A stretch of DNA of 64,000 nucleotides, taken from Owenia fusiformis. Lineage: Eukaryota; Annelida; Polychaeta; Sabellida; Oweniidae. Both the position numbers and the translations under genes were made by a program. The first letter of the stretch is position 1, and each line of letters opens with the position of its first letter. The DNA is taken from assembly GCA_903813345.2 (NCBI GenBank), contig CAIIXF020000213.1, positions 39,001 through 103,000 of the forward strand. The letters are read 5' to 3'. Shown here one piece after another: positions 13,305-23,916 of the stretch. The notes beneath the pieces are model-generated. The model was given only the letters and a program-made list of their open reading frames with translations, was not told where the DNA came from and did not search any database.

Positions 13305-14060
13305 TTATTTTTATTTCAGGTTTAAGAACCTTAATCTCCATTTAAACTTAGTGCTCTTATTTCCACTTTCCCAAATTGTTGAGCACTTGGTCTTTTTGGT
13401 TAGTTTTAATCCTTTGGCCATTGGCAAAACTTGGGTCTTTATCTTTGCTTTATCTTTAGTTTTCATATTCCACCTTCCCAAAAATGTTGAGCATTTGGCC
13501 TAATTTGTTTGTCTAAATAATGTCATTAAGCTAGTTGTGTGTGTGCATGTATGTATGTACAAGTATGAATGTACCTCTAGTCTGTCTGAGCATTAACACC
13601 TGTTTCCTCTAGTCAGATTGAGTGCTGAACAACTTTTTTTGAAGTTGTCAAGTTGGCTGACCGGTCTAGGCACTGATGTCATAACCATGTGGTTGTGAGT
13701 CAGGACGTGTGAACTACCTTGCATTTATACATTCTTTATTCATTCATGAATCTATCTGAGCTTTCAGTTGCAGAGGTTATCACCCACTCTGGTTTCTTAA
13801 GGACAGTTGAGCTAATTATTGACTAATGAAACTACTTTTTTGGGAGTTGTCAAGTTGACCAACCAGTCAAGAGCACACTCAGCTAGGCCCTGATGCCTTA
13901 ATCATTCATTCATGAATCATTGAGCTTTCAGTTGCAGAGGTGATCACCTGCTCTGGTTTACTAAGGACAGTTGAGCTAACTGTTGGTGTGAATTTATGTA
14001 TGAATGAACATTAACACCTGTTCCCTCTAGTCAGATTGACTGATGAAACAAACTTTTCAT
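13305..14060 (+). repeat. Dispersed repeat, copy 2 of the 10.5-kb family
   Basis: Begins AGAACCTTAATCTCCATTTAAAC and parallels 10470-11130. Internal units contain AACACCTGTTTCCTCTAGTC (about 13597) and AACACCTGTTCCCTCTAGTC (about 14013), TTGTCAAGTT, and CAGTTGCAGAGGT..ATCACC blocks at about 13767 and 13930. Confidence 0.7.
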
Positions 14061-14159
14061 ATTCTCACCACATAGTAGTATAAATTACCTATTTAGTAGC
14101 TTTAAAATTTTAAAAATATTCAGGTGTCATGTATTGTGAAACTTATGTCAGTTTCACTG

Positions 14160-15600
14160 TAGTTTAATGTGATAATTTTGTTACAATTATAAATTAAAAA
14201 AACTTCTGTCCGTTTTTTTTTTATTATTGTTGGCCATTTTGTTGTTTTCGTTGTAAAATCCTGTCTGTAAAGTCTTGTCTATGAGTTTCCATGCAAAATA
14301 TTTGACGGATTGATTTCGAATTTTCATTTGTATGAAAATATTAAACTGATTTGTTTTTAGGCCTTCTGGGTTAATGTTTTAAGGTTGCCATTTTTGATTT
14401 TCCTTCATAAAATCATGTCTGTATAGTCTTATAGTAATCTGGATAGAAATCTTTTCATGGATTACTTTCAAATTTTCAGGGATGATTCTTAGTAGGAGAA
14501 TCTCAAACTAGGTTTTGGTGGCCCTTTTGGATTTTTCTGTCCTAAAATCATGTCTGTAAGGTCTTGTCTACACGTTTCCAGCTGAACTGCTTCACAGATC
14601 AGTTTCAAATTTCCAGGAATGACTCTTTGTATGAAAATCTTGAACTGATAAGTTTCTGGGCATTCAGAGTCAATTTTAAGAAGGCCATTTTTGATTTTCA
14701 GTCCTCAAATCTTGTCTGTAAAGGCTTGTCTGCGTTTTCAGACTAATCGTTTCACGGAATGATTCTCAGAATGCAATTTGAACTGATTAGGTTTTGGCCA
14801 TTATGGGTCAATGTTAAGGGGGTATTGTTGTTTTAAAATCTTCTCAGTAAAGTCTTATCAACATGTATCTGGGGAACCATTTGGCAGATCGATTTCATAT
14901 TTTCAGCGACGATGATGAAAATCTCGCTGATTAATTTTAAGCATGGTAAATGTTAAGGTGGCCATTTTGTTTTTTTCGTCTAATATCTTATGTATGCACT
15001 TCCAGACAAACCGTTTAATTTTTAATTTGCTGGGATAAGTGTATGAAAACCTCAAACTGATTAGTTTTTGGACATTCTGGGTGAATGTTAAAGTGGCTAT
15101 TTTTTAAAATGTTTGTCCCACGTTTTTGTCTCTTTAACCAATTAGTTTCAGGGATTCCAGATGAAAAACCATTAAGATAACCTATTGGTGTGGACATGTT
15201 GAACATGTTTGTTTCATTGTAGAGTAACCATTTTTGATATTCCATTGCAAATTATTGTCACTAGATGGATTGAAATTTTCAGTAATGTTTTCAAGGTGTA
15301 TCGAGCTATTAATATTTGGGCATGCTTGGTCAAATTTAAGGTAGTCATCCTAGATTTTCTTTTCCTAAATCTTATCTGAAAAGTATACTCTGTACATTTC
15401 AAGGTGAACCACTGGGATTATAGATTTGAAATTTTGAAGTATTTTTTTATTAAAATCTATAGCAAAATGGCCAACTTGTCTGAATGGTCTTGTTGGCACA
15501 ATGCTCCACAGATTGATTTGAAAGTTTGAGTAATGTTTATTTGAATTTGCATAAATAATTAGACATACTGGAGTATCATTACAAAATCTTCTCTCCAAAA
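14160..15600 (+). repeat. Degenerate tandem satellite, ~140-170-bp monomers
   Basis: Roughly eight to nine diverged monomers recur, each with the order: GGCCATTTTTGATTTTC / TAAAATCTTGTCTGTAAAG TCTTGTCT / GTTTCCAG / TGATTTCAAATTTTCAG / GTATGAAAATCTTGAACTGAT / GTTTTTGG..ATTCTGGGT. The three overlapping minus-strand open frames at 15015-15598 are chance frames inside this array. Monomer length is estimated by eye. Confidence 0.75.
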
Positions 15601-16349
15601 AACAAATCTACTAATTCAAATATGTTTCTGGCTACAAATTTTTTCTTGGTTTTGAAGCTTTCTTTGTTGACTTTCCTTCCATGACAAATGTCATGAAGTT
15701 TGGTTCATTGCTTATGCTTCCTTTTCCTTTTTGACAGTTTAGTTTGCTTTTTGTGCACTGTGCTCAACTTCTTTTTGCTCTGATTCCATTTTTTCTTAAT
15801 CTTAGACTTGTATCATTCCAGTTGTCAAATCAAAATACTTCCTTTGATATGAGTGCATGTTATCTTGATATTCTTATTAACATTGAATGAGACAACAGTA
15901 TATATTTTAAATTATATTACAAAAGAGATGACTTTAATTTTTACATTGTTAATTTTCCACATTTGGATAGCAATATTCCACTAAACCCAGCATATGGGGT
16001 TTATGTATCCCAGCTTATTAGATATTGCAGGGGTGTTCAAAATATCTAGATTTCAAATCAAGACACCATATTTTAGTGATCAAGCTGTAAGGTCAAGGTT
16101 ATACTTGTAAAAAACTTAAGAAATCCTTTCTGGGCTTTGCTGAAAAGTACAAGTCATTAATTTTGAAATTTCAAGTTTTTCCACTTGAGATGCTGAAGGA
16201 TGTAGGAATGGTATAATAAATTGGCAATGAACTCACAATTTTTTCACTTAGCACCTTTTGAGGTTGATCCCGGCTATGGCATTAATGGTTGAGAAATAAG
16301 GATTGAAACCAGCCATAGTTTTCTCCTGATGACCATTGTGAATTGTTGT
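15601..16349. other. Unassigned intergenic sequence
   Basis: No gene, RNA gene or clear repeat recognised. Confidence 0.4.
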
Positions 16350-16790
16350 GTTTTATGAATTATGATGACTGCTTTGCGAACAGATGTTGACCCTCTGAAT
16401 TGCCTATGGACTTCGAGACTGGATTTTATCTATCACACATCATTTGAGACTGAATACTCTATCTTTTATGAGTACTAGTAACTATTTTTGATGTTATGAG
16501 TATTGGTTATACATTTTTCAATTTTTTCTTCAACATGTATTCAGACTTCAGTATGAATCAAATGTCCCTTGGTGTTCTGGTCCTGGATTGTGATATTGGT
16601 TCTCGATTGGAGGGGCGTGTTAGACATTGTTTCTTTTCACGTTAGATCACGGTTTTGGGATATATAGGGTCTACTTTTCTTATGACAGATTTACACTTAC
16701 AGTTTGCTTTTCTTGTTGGGTTTCTTTAGAGTTTGTAGTCACCCTTCCCTTTGGCCTTTGCGCTTATATATTCCTTCTGTTACTCTTCCA
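16350..16790 (+). repeat. Dispersed repeat, modules B then A
   Basis: Module B (16355-16437) and module A (16470-16790) are the same two blocks as at 1.37-1.95 kb but in reversed order, both on the + strand. The open frames at 16627-16944 and 16704-16919 fall on module A and its flank and are not supported as genes. Confidence 0.65.
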
Positions 16791-17125
16791 ACTATTGCCT
16801 TCTTCTTCTACTTTAGACAGAATTATGCTCTTGCTTGTTCCTCTTTTGCCTTTCATGTGTTATGTACTTCAATCTGTGATATCTTTGATGCTGGTGTCTA
16901 TTATTGGTTTTGGCTATAGCCCCCTAACAATATTTTGCCCATAGTGGTATATTTTTAGGTCCAACCACCTAAACATAAACCTAATTTTTTCAGGATTCCT
17001 TAATAACAGTATTAAATGTTCATTTTATTTGTCTACGGTCTCATCAATTTTGTATTAGACATTGTAATAAATTGTTCACTTTAAAGTTAACATATTACTT
17101 GATTGGCTGAGTTTATATTAGTAAA

Positions 17126-17281
17126 TGCAACTTATAGCTGTTAGCTACTGGATTAACCTACTATTTATCACCAACTCATTTAATTATGTATGAAAAAGTG
17201 GTATTTAATATTTATATTTAAATGAGTTGCCCATAAAACATTAAGTTAATCCAGTAGACAACAGCCTAAAGTTGCATTTGG
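17126..17281. repeat. Short fold-back (inverted repeat)
   Basis: About 65 bp starting AAATGCAACTTATAGCTGTT (17126) is matched in inverse orientation by the segment ending AAGTTGCATTT (17281), separated by roughly 25 bp. It could form a long hairpin; it is probably a miniature transposon. Confidence 0.7.
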
Positions 17282-18003
17282 AAATACAAGCTCAATTACT
17301 GTTGTATCAAACTTTCTTTCGTAATGATATATTGTCATGAAATTCACAACTATATTTTGATAACACTCAATAATCAAAGGATAAATGTTTGAAATTGGAT
17401 ACACTATCTACTGTGCTATGGTTTTACGTAACATTTCATTTATGTATTAAAAGATACAACTTCTATGATATATGCCTAATAGAAATACACTTTAATATCT
17501 CATACCATAAATACAATAGTAAAGTTAAATGTTTATAAAGCGCTCCATATATAATTTGAATTTTTAACAGAATCTCAAATGAAATATTTAGAATTAAAAT
17601 TTTGAATTTTAAGCATAATTATGGTGTCCTCCAAACATGATTTTATTGAATACTCATTCATATTAAGTACAAACCATATACTCAATCATGTCTTGACAAA
17701 TTAAGTATGACAATGTAACAATCAGATGGATTAAAATTTTATTTACAATTCATTTGGCTAAATTTTATTTTATACTTAAATTACCTGAATTGATACATTT
17801 GATCCTAGATGAAATAAAAGCAGCTTATATTTTCATTTTCCAATTACAAATTTTTTAATTGCACATAGAATGAAAAATAGCATAACACTCCAGCACTTTT
17901 TCATACATGATACAAGAAGTTAATTTCTATTGTTTTATTAATGTGGCATATGTCATAGAAAATGTATATTTATTGTCTTGATCATTTATTTTTATTTACA
18001 CAG
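17282..18003. other. AT-rich sequence upstream of the candidate 5' exon
   Basis: Nothing gene-like except the pyrimidine tract and TTTATTTACACAG that forms a good 3' splice site ending at 18003. One terminus of the Helentron may lie here or further downstream; I could not identify it. Confidence 0.4.
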
Positions 18004-18074
18004 CTATGGCAAGAAAACCAAAAGCATGGAGGAAGAGAGAGTATGTCAGGAGGTCCAAGTTAGACCTAAAGAAG
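18004..18074 (+). CDS. Candidate 5' coding exon spliced to Helentron ORF1
   Basis: Seen: a segment bounded by a strong acceptor (TTTATTTACACAG) and a donor (AAG then GTAAAC). ATG at 18006 opens 23 codons rich in Lys and Arg (starting MARKPKAWRKREYVRR) and ends in phase 0. The next strong acceptor in the right place is TTGTTTTGCAG at 19134-19144, which continues in phase 0 into the ORF1 frame at TCC TTG CCT GAT, giving another basic stretch (RRKKRK). Inference: this supplies the start codon that ORF1 lacks, and the combined N-terminus would act as a nuclear localisation or nucleic-acid binding segment. Alternative: a captured or flanking host exon unrelated to the transposon. RNA evidence would decide. 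Confidence 0.4.
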
Positions 18075-19144
18075 GTAAACAAAACAATAGTTTTAAAAAT
18101 GGTCATCCATGTTGTTAGATTTATGTAACCTAGATGGAGAGCTAGAGCTAATGGGTATGTATGCTGTTACCTAGATGTTGTGAGTCTGAGAAATATGTTT
18201 AAAGTCAACTATCACTGTCTGAGGTTTCAGTTACAAAAGTTTGACAGCTCGAGTTGCGAGTCTCGGGACATTTGAACATTTGATTGGGTATGTATCTGAG
18301 TGAACTGTGGTATAATTCCCATTTGGGCATCCTAGTTAATGAAACCTAGCCAGATGTATAGCTTTGGATACAGGTAAGGTGATTTTTGTGCTATAACCTA
18401 GAAGTTGAGTTGGATGTGTTCTTGCTCCAGGTCTTTAGGAACACTTGGTTGAAAATGTTTGTGTAAAACTTAGTTAATTTAAAGTGCTGAATCTCATGAG
18501 CTCCGAAAATTTCAGGATAAATCAAAATACAATTGTGCTTATTTATTCATTCATGATGAAAGTTTCCCACTGAGTTTGTATGAATGTTGTTAAAAGGAGT
18601 AATGAAACAATCTGTTTTGGGATTCCCTGAATAGTCTAGTGCACTGAATAAGTTGTACATATGCTCTCTTAGTTCATTTATTGTCATTTGTGTATGTATC
18701 TGTGCAGTGTTGTTGTATGTTTGTATGAATATGACCTCTAGTGTGTTGAAGTGAGTTAGCCAATCAGTCACGGGCATTTGATACATCAAACTGGCTAATT
18801 AGTTTCATTACCCTGAGGGAAAGATGTAGAGAGGTATGTATTTATTTGTGTTATTTATTCTTCTGAATACCAGATACTGTACTCTATGCATTATTCAGTG
18901 CTTTTATATTTCATGTTTTTTGCGATATTGAAATTTTGTGGTTACAAAAGTTTTTCAATTACTTTTAGTTTATAAAATACTGTCACACTGAGAAATATTT
19001 AAGACTTCAATTCCTGAGAATTTCAAAAATATATTTTATGAATTAAATTTCTTTGATATTACACTTCATGAATTAAACTCACAATCACGAAATATAATAG
19101 CACACAATAATGTGGAGAGTACAGTAATTACTCTTGTTTTGCAG
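18075..19144 (+). other. Probable intron between the 5' exon and ORF1
   Basis: Starts GTAAAC and ends with the pyrimidine-rich TTACTCTTGTTTTGCAG. It contains part of a dispersed repeat at about 18.62-18.80 kb (TATGAATATGACCTCTAGTGTG) resembling the 10.5/13.3-kb family. No other gene seen. Confidence 0.4.
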
Positions 19145-22100
19145 TCCTTGCCTGATGGAAGGAGGAAGAAGAGAAAAGTCATCCCAAGGGAATTAGGTAA
19201 TCGCTGTGAAGGTCGCAATGGGGGTGATGCATTTGTATCGCGGCTGGAGCATGAACAAATGCATCCTGATTTCAGATTTTCGTGTTTAGAGAAATCAGTA
19301 ATTTACCGAGAAAACACACCTGTGGTACTTACCAAACAAAAACAAACTGGGGCTCTTGCCATACAAAAACAATCTGGGGCTCTTGCCATACAAAAACAAT
19401 CTGAGGCTCTTGCCATACAAAAACAATCTGAGGCTCTTGCCATACAAAAACAATCTGAGGCTCTTGCCATACAAAAACAATCTGAGGCTCTTGCCATACA
19501 AAAACAAACTGGGGCTCTTGCCATACAAAAACAATCTGAGGCTCTTGCCATACAAAAACAATCTGAGGCTCTTGCCATACAAAAACAAACTGGGGCTCTT
19601 GCCATACAAAAACAATCTGAGGCTCTTGCCATACAAAAACAATCTGAGGCTCTTGCCATACAAAAACAATCTGAGGCTCTTGCCATACAAAAACAATCTG
19701 AGGCTCTTGCCATACAAAAACAATCTGAGGCTCTTGCCATACAAAAACAATCTGAGGCTCTTGCCATACAAAAACAAACTGGGGCTCTTGCCATACAAAA
19801 ACAATCTGAGGCTCTTGCCATACAAAAACAATCTGAGGCTCTTGCCATACAAAAACAAACTGGGGCTCTTGCCAAACAAAAACAAACTGTGGTACTTACC
19901 AAACAAAAACAAACTGATGTGCTACTTAGCAAACAAAAACTAACTGGGGCTCTTGCCATACAAAAACATACTGGGGCTCTTGCCATACAAAAACAATCTG
20001 AGGCTCTTGCCATACAAAAACAAACTGTGGTACTTACCAAACAAAAACAAACTGGGGCTCTTGCCAAACAAAAACAAACTGTGTTACTTACCAAACAAAA
20101 ACAAACTGATGTGCTACTTAGCAAACAAAAACTAACTGTGGAACTTACCAAACAAAAACCGAATGAGGTACTTCCCAAACCATCTGTGGTACTTGCTAAA
20201 CAAAAAAGTGAAACCATAAATATGAGTGAAAGTAACAAGTCTGAAAACCCCATGCCATTGTGCTTGAATGAAACAAGACTTTCTGAAATTGCGTTTACTT
20301 GTTCAACTGACTCTATGTATAAGAACATTGCTCTTATATCATGCACAACTTCTGATATCCCTTATAACAATGCAAAACATCACAATATACTTACCGAAAA
20401 AATTCAAGACACCTTGGTGACTAAATTAGCCACACTGTTATTACCAAGCGCTATTGTGAAATCTGAAAAGAAGAGACTGAGAAAACTAACAAAAGTGAAT
20501 GTGTCACCCCATGTTGAAACTATCACAGAAACTAGAGATACTTTGTTAGAAAACTGCACTGATGCCCTGGGAAAATCTCAACGAATTATTCAAGAAGTGA
20601 AATGTTTACTTACTAATAACAAGAACATTCTAAGATCCCTTTCAAAATCAGAAAAGTACTTCCGCAACAAAGTAAGAGGACAAGAAAGAGCAAAAGTAAT
20701 TAGAATGAAAGCATCTAGAAACAAAATGGAACAACACTTAAAAAACAACAGATTTGTGCAGTATTTTCTTACAAACACTCAGAAATTTTCAAGTCGAAAA
20801 CTTGGAAGGAAGAAAAGAAAGTTAACTTCAAAACAAGAAAAGCATGTCCCTGACAATAACTATAGAACTACAGAATCTAAGAAGCATGTATTCACAAAAC
20901 CTGATCTGGAAAAGTATTTGTCTGACAACGCTGTAAGAGTACCACCAATTGAAAAGAATGATTTCAAAATCTTAAACACAGAGAATACTGAAATCAAAAA
21001 CTGTTCAAACAGAAAACAACTGAAACGATTCAAATATCTTAGTAACAACTCAGATATTGATACAACTGAAAACTGTGAAAATGTGTCGGACACTGAAGAT
21101 CCATACTTTCTGAAAATTGTGCAAGAAATGGAAGATATTTTTAATGATAATTCTCCACGTGTTCCACCAGTACTGATTCATAATGAAACATTTCCTACTG
21201 CAAACCATAAAAATGAACCTAAAAAGAATGAGATCCAACTAAACAATGGCAAAAGAAACAAACTGTTTAATGAAAATGTATGTACACAGTCAGAATGTGG
21301 AGATATAGTTACAAAGTATGAAGCTTCTCAAACAGGAGGTTACAAGCCAAAAAGTAAACCCAAGAGTAAGCCATGTGAAAGTTCTGATGATGTAACTGTT
21401 TTGAAAGAAACTTTCTGCAGGCCAATTGGAAATTTTAATCCCTTGCAAAACATTGAGAAAGTTAAGCTATGCAACATCCATCATCTCAAGTATACATCAA
21501 AGAGCAATGATCCTGTATATAACAATGTTGACATTACCTTTATGAAGCCAAAATATGAATCCTTAAAACATATCACAGGTGATGGAAACTGTCTCTTTAG
21601 AGCAATTGCATACGGTATAACAAATGATGAAAATGATCACACTGCAATTAGACAGAGCATAGTGTGTCACAGAAATGATCAAAGCTGTAAAGAATACATT
21701 TGTAAAACTAGAGGAATAACTGCAGCAGAGTTGGAAATTCATATCAAATCTAAAAATATGAACAGATTTTCTGTTTGGGGAACTGATATTGAAATAGCCA
21801 CTGCTTGCCATTTATTCAAAACACAGATACTAACATATGAAAACACAAAAAGATGGGCAGTATTTGGAAAAGAGTTTACTAACAGGTGTATATACCTTGA
21901 TCATTCGAGTCAAAATCATTATGATGTTGTCACAGATGTGATTCATGGAAATGCAGACATAAATCCTGTTAAAGAAAATACACCAAAAATACAGATCTTT
22001 GATGAAGTCATACAAGGAAACATATCTCAAAATAACTCTATGTTTGATGGAATTGGTGGTGGAAAGCAATGTTTTGCAAATTCAATGTCATTTTTACTAA

Positions 22101-23869
22101 TGCTTGAAAGTGAAACCAATCACAAAATTGATGCTGAATTTATCACAGATGTATTAGTCCGAGGCAATATTCTGTATACTAGCATTATATCACAAAATCC
22201 AACTCCAACAGGCTACCTTGAAATATTTGACATTCCAGAAACCATCAGTTTTAACAACAAAACTTATATATACAAATCAAGACAACTACAGGGCTACTTA
22301 GAATATTGGAATTACAATGAAGAAGATGATGACGGATTAACTCTACATGAAGCAATTGAAAAAGTGCTCACAGATTACAACTCATGCCTTATTACATTCC
22401 TGAATACAACAATTTGTGTAATGAAGAAAAAAGACATGTATTACTCATTTGATCCTCACAGTAGAGATGATCAAGGAAGAATTGATGTTTTAGGAAATGC
22501 AATAGTTCATATTTCAAATTCATTGGAAAGAATGTCATTATTCTTATGGAACACTGCTGAGTCTTTAACTGATAGTTTAATAAACAGAACTAATGCTAAG
22601 CATGGGTTTTCTGTTGATGGTATTAAGTTTGAAGAATGTACAAGTTCTCAAATACAAGATCAAAACTCTAAACTATCAACAATATCTAGCAAAATGAAGT
22701 GTAGAAATGACCTTGCAAAAAATGAAGTAAAAAACCTTACTAGTAGTGAACCATTCAACATGTCCTCGAAGTCAGCTCAAGGGAAATCTTGCAAAAGAAA
22801 ATTGAACTTGGAAAATCTTGCTGCACATCAAAGAAAAGAGTCTGAAATTATTGAACCACTATCTGACAATCAACAAAATGCTGTTAATTCAATGAGCGTA
22901 GAAATCAAACGATCATATGTTGATCTTTGTCAATTAACATGCAAATCTGGACAGCTAGGTGCTGGAAAATGTGATGAAGCTTGGATGCCATGTACCAAAA
23001 ATACTGTGAATGATAAAGAAAACATATTTGACAGTAGCCTGTGTACAAAAGATTTCCAAACTGCTATTTTCTCAGATAAAGAAATGGCTAGATTGAGAAA
23101 AATGTCCAAGTCAGATCAAAAGAAATACAAGGCTAATATCCTCACCAAAAAAAGGTATGCTATTGATGAAAACTTTAAAAAGAAAAAATTGAAACATGAT
23201 ACAGAGAAATATGCATCTACACCTGAACTCAAAGATAGAAAGAAATATCTTAGTAAGCATAGATATGAAACTGATGAAGACTTTAAACAAAAGAAGCTTA
23301 ACCAAAACAAACAAAGATATCAAATTGATGAAGACTTCAAACAAAGGAAGCTTAACCAAGGTAAAAAAATATATCAAAATGATGAAGACTTCAAACAAAG
23401 GAAGCTTAACCAAAGCAAACATCAAAGTAAACAAAGATATGAAATTGATGAAGATTTTAAACAAAGAAAGGTAAACTTAGGTAAAAGTAAATACAAATGT
23501 GATATAGATTTTAAAGCAAAAATGAAGCAACAGAGTAAAGAAAAGTATGAATTTGATCAAGACTTTAAAGAAAAAGTGAAACAACAGAGTAAAGAAAAGT
23601 ATGAATTTGATCAAGACTTTAAAGAAAAAGTGAAGCAACAGAGTAAAGACAAGTATGAATTTGATCAAGATTTTAAAGAAAAGGTGAAGCAACAGAGTAA
23701 AGAAAAATACGAATCTGATCAAGACTTCCAACAAAGAGTGAAAAAACAAAGTAAACAACAGAGCAAACAAAAATATGACACTGATGAAGCCTTCAAAAAA
23801 GTAAAATTATCCAAGGCAAAGAAAAACACATTACCAAAAAGACTCAACGAGAAAATATTGATAGAGTAA
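19145..23869 (+). CDS. Helentron ORF1: tandem repeats, OTU protease, second protease-like domain
   Basis: The open frame runs from a GTG codon at 19112, used here for residue numbering, to TAA at 23867. The first in-frame ATG is at 19259, so translation starts there or by splicing onto the acceptor at 19144. Layout: basic RRKKRK at ~17-22; about 33 nine-residue repeats (EALAIQKQS type) at ~71-366; a Lys/Asn/Ser-rich linker; an OTU domain at ~815-945 with GDGNCLFRA (Cys827) and NHYDVV (His936); a second cysteine-protease-like domain at ~978-1150 with GGGKQCFANS (Cys987) and FDPH (Asp1114, His1116); and about twelve 18-residue basic repeats at ~1349-1563. OTU domains remove ubiquitin; their role in Helentrons is not established. 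The C-terminus overlaps the ORF2 frame by -1 and probably continues into it. No internal stops. The second protease call is weaker than the OTU call. Confidence 0.85.
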   Translation, partial: SLPDGRRKKRKVIPRELGNRCEGRNGGDAFVSRLEHEQMHPDFRFSCLEKSVIYRENTPVVLTKQKQTGALAIQKQSGALAIQKQSEALAIQKQSEALAIQKQSEALAIQKQSEALAIQKQTGALAIQKQSEALAIQKQSEALAIQKQTGALAIQKQSEALAIQKQSEALAIQKQSEALAIQKQSEALAIQKQSEALAIQKQSEALAIQKQTGALAIQKQSEALAIQKQSEALAIQKQTGALAKQKQTVVLTKQKQTDVLLSKQKLTGALAIQKHTGALAIQKQSEALAIQKQTVVLTKQKQTGALAKQKQTVLLTKQKQTDVLLSKQKLTVELTKQKPNEVLPKPSVVLAKQKSETINMSESNKSENPMPLCLNETRLSEIAFTCSTDSMYKNIALISCTTSDIPYNNAKHHNILTEKIQDTLVTKLATLLLPSAIVKSEKKRLRKLTKVNVSPHVETITETRDTLLENCTDALGKSQRIIQEVKCLLTNNKNILRSLSKSEKYFRNKVRGQERAKVIRMKASRNKMEQHLKNNRFVQYFLTNTQKFSSRKLGRKKRKLTSKQEKHVPDNNYRTTESKKHVFTKPDLEKYLSDNAVRVPPIEKNDFKILNTENTEIKNCSNRKQLKRFKYLSNNSDIDTTENCENVSDTEDPYFLKIVQEMEDIFNDNSPRVPPVLIHNETFPTANHKNEPKKNEIQLNNGKRNKLFNENVCTQSECGDIVTKYEASQTGGYKPKSKPKSKPCESSDDVTVLKETFCRPIGNFNPLQNIEKVKLCNIHHLKYTSKSNDPVYNNVDITFMKPKYESLKHITGDGNCLFRAIAYGITNDENDHTAIRQSIVCHRNDQSCKEYICKTRGITAAELEIHIKSKNMNRFSVWGTDIEIATACHLFKTQILTYENTKRWAVFGKEFTNRCIYLDHSSQNHYDVVTDVIHGNADINPVKENTPKIQIFDEVIQGNISQNNSMFDGIGGGKQCFANSMSFLLMLESETNHKIDAEFITDVLVRGNILYTSIISQNPTPTGYLEIFDIPETISFNNKTYIYKSRQLQGYLEYWNYNEEDDDGLTLHEAIEKVLTDYNSCLITFLNTTICVMKKKDMYYSFDPHSRDDQGRIDVLGNAIVHISNSLERMSLFLWNTAESLTDSLINRTNAKHGFSVDGIKFEECTSSQIQDQNSKLSTISSKMKCRNDLAKNEVKNLTSSEPFNMSSKSAQGKSCKRKLNLENLAAHQRKESEIIEPLSDNQQNAVNSMSVEIKRSYVDLCQLTCKSGQLGAGKCDEAWMPCTKNTVNDKENIFDSSLCTKDFQTAIFSDKEMARLRKMSKSDQKKYKANILTKKRYAIDENFKKKKLKHDTEKYASTPELKDRKKYLSKHRYETDEDFKQKKLNQNKQRYQIDEDFKQRKLNQGKKIYQNDEDFKQRKLNQSKHQSKQRYEIDEDFKQRKVNLGKSKYKCDIDFKAKMKQQSKEKYEFDQDFKEKVKQQSKEKYEFDQDFKEKVKQQSKDKYEFDQDFKEKVKQQSKEKYESDQDFQQRVKKQSKQQSKQKYDTDEAFKKVKLSKAKKNTLPKRLNEKILIE
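19322..20208 (+). repeat. 27-bp coding minisatellite (9-residue repeats) in ORF1
   Basis: About 33 units of CTTGCCATACAAAAACAATC-type sequence encode EALAIQKQS or GALAIQKQT. Near-identical units fill 19330-19870; later units are more varied (VVLTKQKQT, and DVLLSKQKLT with one extra codon). E- and G-type units alternate in patterned blocks, suggesting unequal exchange of multi-unit blocks. The array also stays open in other frames on both strands, which explains the spurious frames at 19295-20346. Confidence 0.9.
23150..23800 (+). repeat. 54-bp coding repeats (18-residue) at the ORF1 C-terminus
   Basis: About twelve units of pattern SKxKYxxDxDFKxKVKQQ. The three central units (about 23531-23690) are nearly identical and the outer ones diverged. 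The encoded segment is highly basic with regular acidic positions, likely helical, and precedes the zinc-knuckle region as in other invertebrate Helentron proteins (family knowledge, from memory). Confidence 0.85.
23788..23869 (+). other. ORF1/ORF2 overlap with -1 frame relation
   Basis: The ORF2 frame is open from 23788 (after a TGA at 23785), while ORF1 continues to its stop at 23867. Between 23869 and 23917 the ORF2 frame reads like authentic protein (VIHDFKQTVNDG, then YICVVCH). A -1 shift anywhere in the overlap fuses the two; the run TTCAAAAAAGTA at 23792-23803 is the most slip-prone point. No clear stem-loop was checked by computation. Confidence 0.6.
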
Positions 23870-23916
23870 TTCATGACTTTAAACAAACAGTAAATGATGG
23901 ATTAAACTATATTTGC

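Noticed and set aside
14160-15600. Overlapping minus-strand genes
   Set aside because: Chance frames in a degenerate tandem satellite; no motifs or splice pattern.
16627-16944. Hydrophobic 105-residue protein
   Set aside because: Lies on a dispersed repeat module that is not open in the copy at 1.4 kb; hydrophobicity reflects T-rich DNA.
19322-20208. CRISPR-like array
   Set aside because: Units are contiguous with no spacers and are translated in a long eukaryotic transposon frame.
19295-20346. Long open frames on the minus strand and in another + frame over the ORF1 repeats
   Set aside because: They are by-products of a 27-bp repeat that lacks stops in several frames; they end where the repeats end and have no motifs.
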